Shown: positions 17,924 through 26,034 of the stretch, in pieces
Position numbering within the stretch: the stretch's first letter is position 1
How the letters are laid out: each line of letters begins with the position of its first letter
Assembly: GCA_027484145.1 (NCBI GenBank)
Contig: JAIXUH010000039.1
Coordinates: 89,888-153,887, forward strand
Length of the DNA: 64,000 bases
From: Rhodobacter sp.
GTDB taxonomy: Bacteria > Pseudomonadota > Alphaproteobacteria > Rhodobacterales > Rhodobacteraceae
Direction: 5' to 3'
Position numbers and translations under genes: made by a program
Notes under the pieces: generated by a model
Database searches by the model: none
The model's input: the letters and a program-made list of their open reading frames with translations, nothing else
What the model was told of the DNA's origin: nothing

Positions 17924-19672
17924 ATGGCCAAACGCAATGTCGACCCGATCACGCTGTCTGTGGTGCGCGGAGTGCTGGAGACGACGCAACGCGAAATGAC
18001 GCTGACCTTGGAACAGACAGCGCGCAGTTCGGTGTTCAATCTGGCGCATGATTACTCGACCGCTTTGTTCAACCATACGCCCGAGATGATCTTGCAGGGG
18101 CAGGACATTCCCATTCACCTTGGCAGCCTGATCCCGGCGATGAAGTCGGTGGCGAAGTATTTCGCGGGCGATATCCATGAGGGTGACCTGATTCTGCACA
18201 ACGACCCCAGCTATGGCGGGTCGCACATCATCGACACCTGCATGTACTATCCGGTGTTTTATCAGGGTGAGTTGTTGTTCTGGACGGTGTGCAAGGGCCA
18301 CCTGACCGATATCGGCGGCCCGGTGCCCGCCGGCTATAACCCCGCCGCGACCGAGATTTATGCCGAAGGCCTGCGCATTCCGCCGTTGAAGATCTGGGAC
18401 AAGGGCAAGCCGCGCAATGACGTGATGAACCTGCTGCTGTCAAACATGAGGGCGCGGCGCGATCAAGAGGGCGATTTCAACGCGCTGATCGGGGCCTGTC
18501 AGGTGGGAGCGCGGGCGCTGATCCGGCTGATTGAGAAGTACGGCAAGGATACGGTGCAGGACTGCATCGCCGAACTGCTGGATATGGCCGAACACCATAT
18601 GCGCAGCCTGATCGCCGAAGTGCCGGATGGCGTCTATACCGGCACGGCGGTGCTGGAAGATGCTGGCCACGGCTATGGCGATTTCGACATTACCGCGACG
18701 GTTACGATCAAGGGCAACGGCTGCCACATCGCCATCCAGTCGCCACCGCAGATTCCCTATTTCATCAACAGCTACGAAGGGAACAGCCATTCCGGCGTCT
18801 ACCTTGGCCTGATGATGTTCGCCCAACTGCCGCCGCCCTATAACGAGGGGCTGTATCGCTGTGTGACCACGGACATGGGGCCGCTTGGCACGCTGTGCAA
18901 CGCCAAGTCCCCGGCGCCGCACATGAACTGCACCACCACCCCGATGGAGACGCTGACCGATGCCGTGCGGCTGGCCTTTGAACAAGCGGCCCCTGCGAAA
19001 GTGTCGGCCAGCTGGGGCCATGCCAACGGCTGCAACATCGCAGGCTGGGACAAGCGGCATGACGAGGAATATGTGACGATGGTTTTGGCCAGCATCATCT
19101 CGGGTGCCGGGGCGACGGCGCAGGCCGATGGGTGGCATGCGGTGGGGCCGGAGTGCTGTTTTGGCGCACTGACATCTGGCGATATCGAGATGCTGGAGCA
19201 CAGCTACCCGATCATCATCCACCGCTATTCGCTGATGGAGGATTCGGGCGGCGCGGGGCGCAACCGGGGCGGGTCTGGCACCTGTTGGGAGGTGGAGCCC
19301 CTGGACACGCCGATGACGCTGATCACTTTTGGCGAGGGGCGGCGCATTCCGGCGATGGGGGCGGCAGGGGCGAAATCAGCGATGGTGTCGTCCAAGGTCG
19401 GGCGGCTGGAACTTACCCGTAACGGAGCCACCCAGATCATCACCGACAATGTGATCGAAACCATCCAGCCGGGTGAACGTGCGGCGAACCGCAACCCCGG
19501 CGGTGGCGGTTTTGGCAACGCCTTTGAACGCGAGGTGCAAAAGGTGGTCGAAGATGTGCGCAACGGTCTGGTCAGCCTTGAAGGCGCGCGGCTGGATTAC
19601 GGCGTTGTCATCACCGACCGCGAAACGCTGACCGTTGACTACGCGGCCACTGCCGCCTTGCGCGCTGCCTGA
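17924..19672 (+). CDS. hyuB: Hydantoinase/oxoprolinase subunit B (copy 3, divergent)
   Basis: 582-aa B subunit of a different subgroup from copies 1 and 2. It starts MAKRNVDPITLSVVRGVLETTQREM and has HNDPSYGGSHIIDTCMYYPV near residue 90, where the others have HNHPYYGASH, so the histidine two places after the first is Asp here. GHLTDIGG replaces NTAHHLDIG. The C-terminus keeps NPGGGGFGNAFEREVQKVVEDV. Gene order is B then A, the reverse of copies 1 and 2. AGGGAAA precedes ATG 17924. It heads the run that continues into pxpA and the biotin genes, hinting at an acetophenone/acetone-carboxylase-like or oxoprolinase-like activity. Confidence 0.9.
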   Translation: MAKRNVDPITLSVVRGVLETTQREMTLTLEQTARSSVFNLAHDYSTALFNHTPEMILQGQDIPIHLGSLIPAMKSVAKYFAGDIHEGDLILHNDPSYGGSHIIDTCMYYPVFYQGELLFWTVCKGHLTDIGGPVPAGYNPAATEIYAEGLRIPPLKIWDKGKPRNDVMNLLLSNMRARRDQEGDFNALIGACQVGARALIRLIEKYGKDTVQDCIAELLDMAEHHMRSLIAEVPDGVYTGTAVLEDAGHGYGDFDITATVTIKGNGCHIAIQSPPQIPYFINSYEGNSHSGVYLGLMMFAQLPPPYNEGLYRCVTTDMGPLGTLCNAKSPAPHMNCTTTPMETLTDAVRLAFEQAAPAKVSASWGHANGCNIAGWDKRHDEEYVTMVLASIISGAGATAQADGWHAVGPECCFGALTSGDIEMLEHSYPIIIHRYSLMEDSGGAGRNRGGSGTCWEVEPLDTPMTLITFGEGRRIPAMGAAGAKSAMVSSKVGRLELTRNGATQIITDNVIETIQPGERAANRNPGGGGFGNAFEREVQKVVEDVRNGLVSLEGARLDYGVVITDRETLTVDYAATAALRAA

Positions 19673-19683
19673 AGGGATAAACC

Positions 19684-21762
19684 ATGCAAAATCAATATCG
19701 TCTTGGCATCGACGCGGGTGGCACCTTCACCGATTTCATCCTTGCCGACCGTGAAGGTGAGGTGCGCATCTTCAAGGCGCTGTCCACCCCGCAAGACCCG
19801 ACGCAAGCCATCCGCAACGGCTTGAAGCTGATCGAGGAAGAAACCGGGATCACCGCGCATCAGATCGTGTCCAACGCCGATCTGTGCATCAACGGCACCA
19901 CCGTGGGCCTGAACGCGCTGATCCAGCACAAGGGCGCCAAAACCGGGTTGATCGCCACCAAGGGGCATGAGGACAGCATTGAAATTCGTCTTGGGCACAA
20001 GGAAGACGGCTATCGCTATGACCCGGAATATCCGCCCGCGACCATGCTGGTGCCGCGCTATTTGCGGCGCGGGATTTCGGAACGGGTGATTTCGACTGGC
20101 GCTGTGCACACACCGATGAACGAAGATGATGTGCGCGATGCCTGCCGTCACTTCATTCGTGAAGGGGTCGAGGCGGTGGCAATCTCCTTTGTCTGGTCCG
20201 TCCTGCACCCGGCACATGAATTGCGTGCGGCCGAAATCGTGCGCGAGATGATGCCAAACGTCCGCCTGACGGTGGGGTCGCACCTTTACCCTCAGGTGCG
20301 CGAATACACCCGCACGTCAACGGCCGTGGTCAACGCCTATCTGTCGCCGATCCTGTCGGACTATGTCGAGGCGGTGGACGGCTATTTCGCAAGCCTTGGC
20401 GCGAAGAATCCGGTGCGATACTTCCAGTCGAACGGCGGGTTGGCCTTGGGGTCTGTAGTGTCCGATCAGTCGGTCTATGCGATCAACTCGGGCCCGGCCT
20501 CGGCCCCGCAGGCGGCACTATACATCGGCGAGCCCTGGGGGCTGCAGAACATCATCACTGTCGACATGGGTGGCACGTCGTTCGACATTACCCTGACGCG
20601 GGATGGCCGTGCGAATGTGTCGAAGAATATCGACTTCCTGCGCTATCGCATCGGGATTCCGATGATTCAGGTGGAAACGCTGGGCGCGGGCGGCGGATCG
20701 ATCGGCTGGATCGACAGTATGGGTCTGCTCCAGATGGGCCCGCAGTCGGCCGGGTCTGAACCGGGGCCTGCCTGCTATGACCAAGGCGGTGATAAGCCGA
20801 CGACGACCGATGCTAACCTTGTACTGGGGTATCTGAACCCCGATGGTCTGGTCGGCGGGCGGTTGCCGCTGCACACGGGGCGGGCGCGGACGGCAATTCA
20901 GACAGGCTTGGCTGATCCGCTGGGCCTGAGCGTGGAACAGGCCGCCTATGGCATGTACACCATCGTCAACAACAACATGGTCAACGCCATTCGACGCGTC
21001 TCGGTAGAGCGCGGCTATGACCCGCGCGATTTTGTGCTGAACTGCGCGGGCGGGGCAACGGGCGCGCATATCACGGCGCTTGCACGGGAAATGGGCATCA
21101 CCCGCATTCTGGTGTCAAAACTCGCCTCGGGGCTCTGTGCCTACGGGCAGATCATCTCGGACGTCAAGTACAACTACATGGCCCCTGCGCCCGTGCGGTT
21201 GGAAGGGGCGGCCTCGGCCGCCAAGCTGGACGCGCTGTTCACCGGGCTGGAAACCAAGGGCGAGGCGGACCTGACGCGCGACGGGTTTGAGCGTGACCGC
21301 ATTTCCATCCGTCGCAGTCTGGACATGCGCTATGTAGGGCAGGTGCACGAATGCACCGTCGACATCGATCCTTTCACGCTGGACGAGGCGGCGCTGGAGA
21401 AGCTGAAGGCCGCCTTCCACGCCCGACATGAGGAGCTTTACACCTATTCCGAACCGCAAAGCGTGGTCGAGGTGGTGAACGTAGAGAGCGCGATCCTTGG
21501 CCGCGTGGACCGACCACGCCGCATGACGATTGCGGGGGGCAAGGGGGCTGACAGCGCAAAGTCGGGCACACGGCCGATGATCTTTGCCGCCAATGGTGAG
21601 ACGGTGGACACGCCGGTCTACGCCGGCGCGGGCCTTGGCGCAGGGGACAGGATCTCTGGCCCGGCGGTGATCGAAGAAGTGACGACAACCATTGTCATTG
21701 AACCGGGCTGGACGGCAGAGTTGCACGAGTCGGGCGTTTATGTGCTTGATTGGCAGGGCTAA
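19684..21762 (+). CDS. hyuA: Hydantoinase/oxoprolinase subunit A (copy 3, divergent)
   Basis: 692-aa A subunit. N-terminal YRLGIDAGGTFTDFIL holds phosphate motif 1. INGTTVGLNALIQHKGAK near 77, VDMGGTSFDITLTRDG near 295 and LGAGGGSIGWIDS near 335 are the remaining ATP-site marks. It starts 11 bases after the B subunit stop and ends 15 bases before pxpA. It is clearly less similar to copies 1 and 2 than those are to each other, and matches the subgroup that includes acetophenone carboxylase and acetone carboxylase beta subunits as well as true hydantoinases. Substrate unknown. Confidence 0.9.
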   Translation: MQNQYRLGIDAGGTFTDFILADREGEVRIFKALSTPQDPTQAIRNGLKLIEEETGITAHQIVSNADLCINGTTVGLNALIQHKGAKTGLIATKGHEDSIEIRLGHKEDGYRYDPEYPPATMLVPRYLRRGISERVISTGAVHTPMNEDDVRDACRHFIREGVEAVAISFVWSVLHPAHELRAAEIVREMMPNVRLTVGSHLYPQVREYTRTSTAVVNAYLSPILSDYVEAVDGYFASLGAKNPVRYFQSNGGLALGSVVSDQSVYAINSGPASAPQAALYIGEPWGLQNIITVDMGGTSFDITLTRDGRANVSKNIDFLRYRIGIPMIQVETLGAGGGSIGWIDSMGLLQMGPQSAGSEPGPACYDQGGDKPTTTDANLVLGYLNPDGLVGGRLPLHTGRARTAIQTGLADPLGLSVEQAAYGMYTIVNNNMVNAIRRVSVERGYDPRDFVLNCAGGATGAHITALAREMGITRILVSKLASGLCAYGQIISDVKYNYMAPAPVRLEGAASAAKLDALFTGLETKGEADLTRDGFERDRISIRRSLDMRYVGQVHECTVDIDPFTLDEAALEKLKAAFHARHEELYTYSEPQSVVEVVNVESAILGRVDRPRRMTIAGGKGADSAKSGTRPMIFAANGETVDTPVYAGAGLGAGDRISGPAVIEEVTTTIVIEPGWTAELHESGVYVLDWQG

Positions 21763-21777
21763 GGCGGGGGCGTGGAC

Positions 21778-22497
21778 ATGACGATCATCAATTGTGACAT
21801 GGGCGAAGGCTTTGGCCTTTACCGCATCGGTGACGACGAGGGCTTGATGCCGCTGATCGATGTGGCCAACGTGGCCTGCGGCTTTCATGCCTCAGACTTC
21901 AACCACATGCGGCGCACAGTGCAACTGGCCAAGCAGCATGGCGTCAAGGTTGGCGCGCACCCATCCTTGCCCGACCTGCAGGGCTTTGGCCGGCGCGAGA
22001 TGAAGATCGGGCGCGAGGAACTGACCAACTGCATGATCTACCAGGTCGGTGCGCTGAAGGGGTTTCTGGACGCCGAAGGCATGGTCCTGAACCACATCAA
22101 GCCGCATGGGTCCCTCTATGGCATGGCCGCGCGGATGGAAGATGTGGCCCACGCCGTGGCCGATGCGGCAGATGTCTACAAAGTGCCGCTGTTTGGCATG
22201 GCGGGCACCTTGCACGAAAAGGTCTATACGGCGCGCGGCCATAGCTTTGTGTCCGAGTTTTATGCCGATCTTGACTATAACGACGAAGGTGGTCTGATAA
22301 TCACCCGCGAACATGCCGCGACGGATGAGACCTATGCCGCAGCAGCCTGTGTGCGTGCGATCACCGAAGGCAAGGTTGCCAGCGTGGGCGGAAAGGATGT
22401 GGCCGTGCGGGCTGATGCAATCTGCGTGCATTCGGATACACCCAACGCCGTTGCGGTCGCGCAGGCGGTGCGTGCGGCAATTGCCGCCTATCGCTAA
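21778..22497 (+). CDS. pxpA: LamB/YcsF family, 5-oxoprolinase subunit A (PxpA-like)
   Basis: 239-aa protein, the third component of the bacterial 5-oxoprolinase PxpABC. It has the family start IINCDMGEGFGLYRIGDDEG, then ANVACGFHASD near 41-51, KVGAHPSLPDLQGFGRREM near 65-83, HIKPHGSLYG near 104-113 and SEFYADLDYNDEGGLI near 158. ATG 21778 is preferred over GTG 21772 because GGCGGGGG is then at a workable distance. It lies between hyuAB copy 3 and the biotin carrier gene rather than beside pxpB/pxpC, which follow after the two biotin genes. Whether this set really uses 5-oxoproline is not certain. Confidence 0.9.
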   Translation: MTIINCDMGEGFGLYRIGDDEGLMPLIDVANVACGFHASDFNHMRRTVQLAKQHGVKVGAHPSLPDLQGFGRREMKIGREELTNCMIYQVGALKGFLDAEGMVLNHIKPHGSLYGMAARMEDVAHAVADAADVYKVPLFGMAGTLHEKVYTARGHSFVSEFYADLDYNDEGGLIITREHAATDETYAAAACVRAITEGKVASVGGKDVAVRADAICVHSDTPNAVAVAQAVRAAIAAYR

Positions 22498-22528
22498 GAA
22501 AACAAAGAAAAGACAGGGAAGCCAGACG

Positions 22529-22765
22529 ATGACCAAACAAATCCTTTCACCGTTGCCCGGCACGTTCTATCGCCGCCCTTCGCCGGATCAGCCGGTGTTC
22601 AAAGAGGTGGGCGATACCGTGGCCGTCGGCGATGTGATTGGCCTGATCGAGGTGATGAAGTCGTTCAACGAGGTGCAGGCCGATCAGGCAGGCACCCTGA
22701 CCGCTTTTGTTGCCGATGACGAAGAACCTGTGATGGCAGGTCAGGCTTTGGCCGAACTGAACTGA
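22529..22765 (+). CDS. Biotin carboxyl carrier protein (small, 78 aa)
   Basis: Single-domain biotinyl protein carrying CO2 between the carboxylase and transferase sites. The whole 78 residues form the biotinyl/lipoyl fold; the biotin-accepting lysine is Lys44 in IEVMKSFNEV. The usual AMKM/VMKM motif has Ser after the lysine here. It lacks the long N-terminal arm of AccB of fatty-acid synthesis, so it is a dedicated carrier. The stop is two bases before the biotin carboxylase start. The start ATG 22529 is set by the domain boundary, because the frame upstream of it runs inside pxpA. Confidence 0.9.
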   Translation: MTKQILSPLPGTFYRRPSPDQPVFKEVGDTVAVGDVIGLIEVMKSFNEVQADQAGTLTAFVADDEEPVMAGQALAELN

Positions 22766-22767
22766 CC

Positions 22768-24150
22768 ATGGCGATCACCAAGCTGCTGGTTGCCAATCGG
22801 GGCGAAATCGCGGTCCGGATCATTCGGGCCGCGCGTGAGCTGGGTTTGAAAACCGTGCAGGTTCACAGCGCCGCCGATACGGAAAGTCTGGCCGTGAAAA
22901 TGGCGGATGAGGCGGTGAACATCGGCCCGCCGATGGCGTCAAAATCCTATCTGAACATCGCCAATATCCTGAAAGCGGCGGCCGATACGGGGGCCGATGC
23001 CGTGCACCCCGGATATGGCTTTCTGGCCGAGAATGCCGACTTTGCCGATGCGGTGCAGGCCGCCGGTCTGTGCTGGATCGGGCCTGCGGGCGATGCCATC
23101 CGGCAGATGGGTGACAAGGTGGCGGCCCGTGTTGCCGCACAGGCCGCAGGTGTGCCCGTTGTGCCGGGGTCGGACGGGCGGATTGATGACCCCGACCGTG
23201 CCCGCGCCATTGCTTTGGCTATCGGTTTCCCGGTGATGATCAAGGCGGCGGCCGGTGGGGGCGGGCGGGGCATCCGCATTGCCCACGATATGGAGGAATT
23301 TGACCGCCTGATGCCGCAAGCCAGTGCCGAGGCAAAATCGGCCTTTGGCGATGGTGGCCTGTATCTGGAAAAGGTCATCGAACGGGCGCGCCATATCGAG
23401 GTGCAGATTCTGGGCGACGGCACCCGCGCGATCCATCTGTTCGAGCGGGAATGTTCCCTGCAACGCCGCCGTCAAAAGGTTTGGGAAGAAGCGCCTTCGG
23501 CCAGTCTCCCGCAAGCCATGCGCGAGAAACTCTGCGCCTCGGCCGTGGCCTTGGCCGAAGCGGTGGGGTATCGCGGCGCGGGCACGCTGGAATATCTTTA
23601 TGATGATGCCTCGGGCCAGTTCTATTTCATCGAGATGAACACCCGGATTCAGGTGGAACATCCCGTCACGGAAATGATCACTGGCGTTGATCTGGTGCGC
23701 GAAATGATCCGCGTCTGCGCTGGTGAACCGCTGCGATTTGCCCAAGACGACATCCGACTGAAAGGCCATTCCATCGAGGTGCGGATTTGCGCCGAAGACC
23801 CTGCGAAGAATTTTCAACCCGGTCCCGGCACGGTGACAGATATGATTGTGCCGGGTGGTGGCGGGGTTCGGTTCGATACCATGCTGTATCCCGGCTATCA
23901 GGTGCCGCCGTTTTATGACTCGTTGCTCGGAAAACTGATCGTCTGGGACGAAGACCGCGCGGCGGCGATCACCCGGATGGGCCGGGCCTTGCAGGAATTG
24001 CATGTGGGCGGTTTGCCCACCACCCGCGCCTTGCACCAGTTGCTGGCGCGCGACCCCGAGGTTCAGGCGGGCGCGTTTCATACGCGGTGGCTGGAACCCT
24101 GGCTGGAACAGAATGCCCACAGGATCGGGACAGAGGAGACCAAGGAATGA
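22768..24150 (+). CDS. Biotin carboxylase (AccC-like)
   Basis: ATP-grasp enzyme of 460 aa that carboxylates the biotin of the adjacent carrier with bicarbonate and ATP. Domain order is normal: N-terminal pre-ATP-grasp (LLVANRGEIAVRIIRAARELG at 6-26), glycine-rich ATP loop KAAAGGGGRGIR near 160-170, HIEVQILGDG near 211, ERECSLQRRRQKV near 228-240, catalytic EMNTRIQVEHPVTE near 290-303, and the C-terminal carboxylase domain (YDSLLGKLIVW). Its gene overlaps pxpB by four bases (ATGA) and follows the carrier by two, so the three are tightly coupled. Placement inside the pxp run argues against a role in fatty-acid synthesis. Confidence 0.93.
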   Translation: MAITKLLVANRGEIAVRIIRAARELGLKTVQVHSAADTESLAVKMADEAVNIGPPMASKSYLNIANILKAAADTGADAVHPGYGFLAENADFADAVQAAGLCWIGPAGDAIRQMGDKVAARVAAQAAGVPVVPGSDGRIDDPDRARAIALAIGFPVMIKAAAGGGGRGIRIAHDMEEFDRLMPQASAEAKSAFGDGGLYLEKVIERARHIEVQILGDGTRAIHLFERECSLQRRRQKVWEEAPSASLPQAMREKLCASAVALAEAVGYRGAGTLEYLYDDASGQFYFIEMNTRIQVEHPVTEMITGVDLVREMIRVCAGEPLRFAQDDIRLKGHSIEVRICAEDPAKNFQPGPGTVTDMIVPGGGGVRFDTMLYPGYQVPPFYDSLLGKLIVWDEDRAAAITRMGRALQELHVGGLPTTRALHQLLARDPEVQAGAFHTRWLEPWLEQNAHRIGTEETKE

Positions 24151-25022
24151 CCACCAGATATTCCTTCGGCGGGGATGAGCACATCTTTGTCGAATGTGAC
24201 GAGGAAATGTCGCTTGAGGCCTTCTTCAAGGGCCTGTCGATCACCAACGCGCTGAAGGCCGCCCAGATCAAGGGCGTGACCGAGATTTGCCCGGCCAACG
24301 CATCGTTTCAGGTGCGGTTCGACCCCGACGTGATTGCGCCTGACGACATGATGCGCGAACTGAAGGCGCTGGAAGCGGCGGCGCAATCTGCGCCTTCGAC
24401 GCTGGAAACCCGCATCATCGAAGTGCCTGTGTTCTATAATGATCCGTGGACACACGAGACGGGCCAGCGGTTCCGTGAGCGGCATCAGGACCCGACCTCG
24501 ACCGATATCGAATACACCGCCCGGATCAACGGGCTGGACGGGATCGATGGCTTTATCAAGGCCCATTCGGGCGCGCCGTGGTTCGTGTCGATGGTGGGCT
24601 TTGTGGCAGGCTTGCCGTTCCTGTATCAGATGACGGACCGCAGCCGCCAGATTCAGTCACCCAAATACCTGCGCCCGCGCACTGATACGCCGCGCCTGAC
24701 TGTCGGGCACGGTGGGTGCTTTGCCTGCATCTATTCGGTGCGCGGCGCGGGCGGCTATCAGATGTTCGGCATCACGCCGATGCCGATCTATGACCCGCAC
24801 CAGACCACACCATATCTGCGCGATTTCATGTGCTTGTTCAAACCCGGCGACATCGTGAAGTGGAAACCGATCGACCGCGCCGAGTATGACCACACGGTGG
24901 CAGAAGTGGACGCTGGCCGCTGGATGCCGCGCATTGCGCCCGTGACCTTTTCGCTGGCCGAGTTTCAGGCCGATATCGATGGCACCAATGCACGCGTGAT
25001 GGAGGCTTTGAATGGCCATTAA
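24147..25022 (+). CDS. pxpB: PxpB/KipI-type subunit (AHS1 domain)
   Basis: 291-aa protein of the allophanate-hydrolase-subunit-1 family, homologous to one half of the carboxyltransferase domain of urea carboxylase and to PxpB of 5-oxoprolinase. It begins TRYSFGGDEHIFVEC. The core segment is GFVAGLPFLYQM near 151-162, followed by PKYLRPRTDTPRLTVG and YQMFGITPMPIYDP near 210-223. At 291 aa it is at the long end for the family, the C-terminal part after KPGDIVKWKPID being extended. It starts inside the biotin carboxylase stop and overlaps pxpC by 11 bases. Confidence 0.9.
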   Translation: MTTRYSFGGDEHIFVECDEEMSLEAFFKGLSITNALKAAQIKGVTEICPANASFQVRFDPDVIAPDDMMRELKALEAAAQSAPSTLETRIIEVPVFYNDPWTHETGQRFRERHQDPTSTDIEYTARINGLDGIDGFIKAHSGAPWFVSMVGFVAGLPFLYQMTDRSRQIQSPKYLRPRTDTPRLTVGHGGCFACIYSVRGAGGYQMFGITPMPIYDPHQTTPYLRDFMCLFKPGDIVKWKPIDRAEYDHTVAEVDAGRWMPRIAPVTFSLAEFQADIDGTNARVMEALNGH

Positions 25023-25980
25023 TGTGATCAAGCCGGGGCTTTCGACCACGGTACAGGATCTGGGGCGTCCGGGCTATTACCACATCGGGATTCCGACATC
25101 GGGCGGGATGGATATGCTGTCTTTGGCCGCGGCCAACCTTGCCGTGGGCAATCCGGCAGGGGCGGCGGTGCTTGAAGCCGTGTTCATGGGGCCAGAACTG
25201 GAGTTTACCGCCGATGCGGTGGTGGCTGTAACGGGGGCCGACCTGCCGCCAAAGGTAGATGGCGTTGAGCAGGCGGGCTGGGAATCTTTCCCTGTGAAAA
25301 AGGGACAGGTCCTGAGCTTTGCCTTTCTGAAGGCCGGTGCGCGGGCCTATATCGCGGTGTCGGGCGGCATTGATGTGCCGGTCGTTCTGGGGTCGCGGTC
25401 GACCTATACGTTGGGGGCCCTCGGTGGGTTCGAAGGGCGCAAACTGCAGGCAGGCGATGTGCTGCCCGTTGGGCAGGGCGCGGGCAAGGCGGGGCGGTCC
25501 GTGCCTGCCGCGTTGCGCCGGATGCCGGGCGGCCCTGCCGAACTGCGGATGCTTCCGGGGCTGTACTGGCACCGTATCACCGAAGCGGCGGGCAAAGGTT
25601 TCTTCGAGGACACGTGGAAGGTTGCACCCGAGGCTGACCGGATTGGCTATCGCTTCAAGGCGGGTCGCCCGCTGGAATTTGAGCCGCGCGAACAGCCCTT
25701 TGGCGCGGGCTCTGACCCGTCGAATATCGTGGATGCCTGCTATCCCTATGGGTCGGTGCAGGTGCCGGGCGGAACAGAACCCATCGTGCTGCACCGCGAT
25801 GCTGTCTCAGGTGGGGGCTACTTCATGCTGGGCACGGTGGTTTCGGCCGATATGGACCTGATCGGCCAGTTGCAGCCGCATACGCCGACGCGGTTTGTCA
25901 AAGTGAGCATGGAACAGGCGTTGCAGGCACGCCATGACCGTAAGGCCGTGCTGGACGGAATTGCTGCCGCACTGGCCTGA
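25012..25980 (+). CDS. pxpC: PxpC/KipA-type subunit (AHS2 domain)
   Basis: 322-aa partner of PxpB (allophanate-hydrolase-subunit-2 domain, residues about 15-300). The N-terminal block KPGLSTTVQDLGRPGYYHIG is diagnostic, followed by SGGMDMLSLAAANLAVGN, AVTGADLPPKVDG near 76 and YIAVSGGIDVPVVLGSRSTY near 118. In urea carboxylase the equivalent fused region is the second half of the carboxyltransferase. A strong hairpin at 25988 follows. It may act either as the hydrolase part of PxpABC or as the transferase part of a split carboxylase (see findings). Confidence 0.92.
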   Translation: MAINVIKPGLSTTVQDLGRPGYYHIGIPTSGGMDMLSLAAANLAVGNPAGAAVLEAVFMGPELEFTADAVVAVTGADLPPKVDGVEQAGWESFPVKKGQVLSFAFLKAGARAYIAVSGGIDVPVVLGSRSTYTLGALGGFEGRKLQAGDVLPVGQGAGKAGRSVPAALRRMPGGPAELRMLPGLYWHRITEAAGKGFFEDTWKVAPEADRIGYRFKAGRPLEFEPREQPFGAGSDPSNIVDACYPYGSVQVPGGTEPIVLHRDAVSGGGYFMLGTVVSADMDLIGQLQPHTPTRFVKVSMEQALQARHDRKAVLDGIAAALA

Positions 25981-25987
25981 ACCAACT

Positions 25988-26014
25988 GGCTGCGGCAGGG
26001 GTTCTGCCGCAGCC
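25988..26014 (+). other. Stem-loop after pxpC
   Basis: Arms GGCTGCGGCAG and CTGCCGCAGCC make a perfect 11-bp stem with a 5-nt loop, 8 bases after the pxpC stop. No T-run follows, so it may be a transcript-stabilising hairpin or partial terminator separating the enzyme genes from the two regulatory-type genes downstream. Confidence 0.6.
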
Positions 26015-26034
26015 CGATCTGCAAGGATGAATGA

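Noticed and set aside
22768..24150. Biotin carboxylase as the housekeeping AccC
   Set aside because: It is translationally coupled to pxpB and a minimal carrier, not to a normal accB; the housekeeping pair is expected elsewhere.
26000..26034. Hidden signal peptide for the binding-protein homologue
   Set aside because: An in-frame TGA sits directly before ATG 26035, and the sequence further upstream is a stem-loop, so no upstream start is possible without a sequence error.
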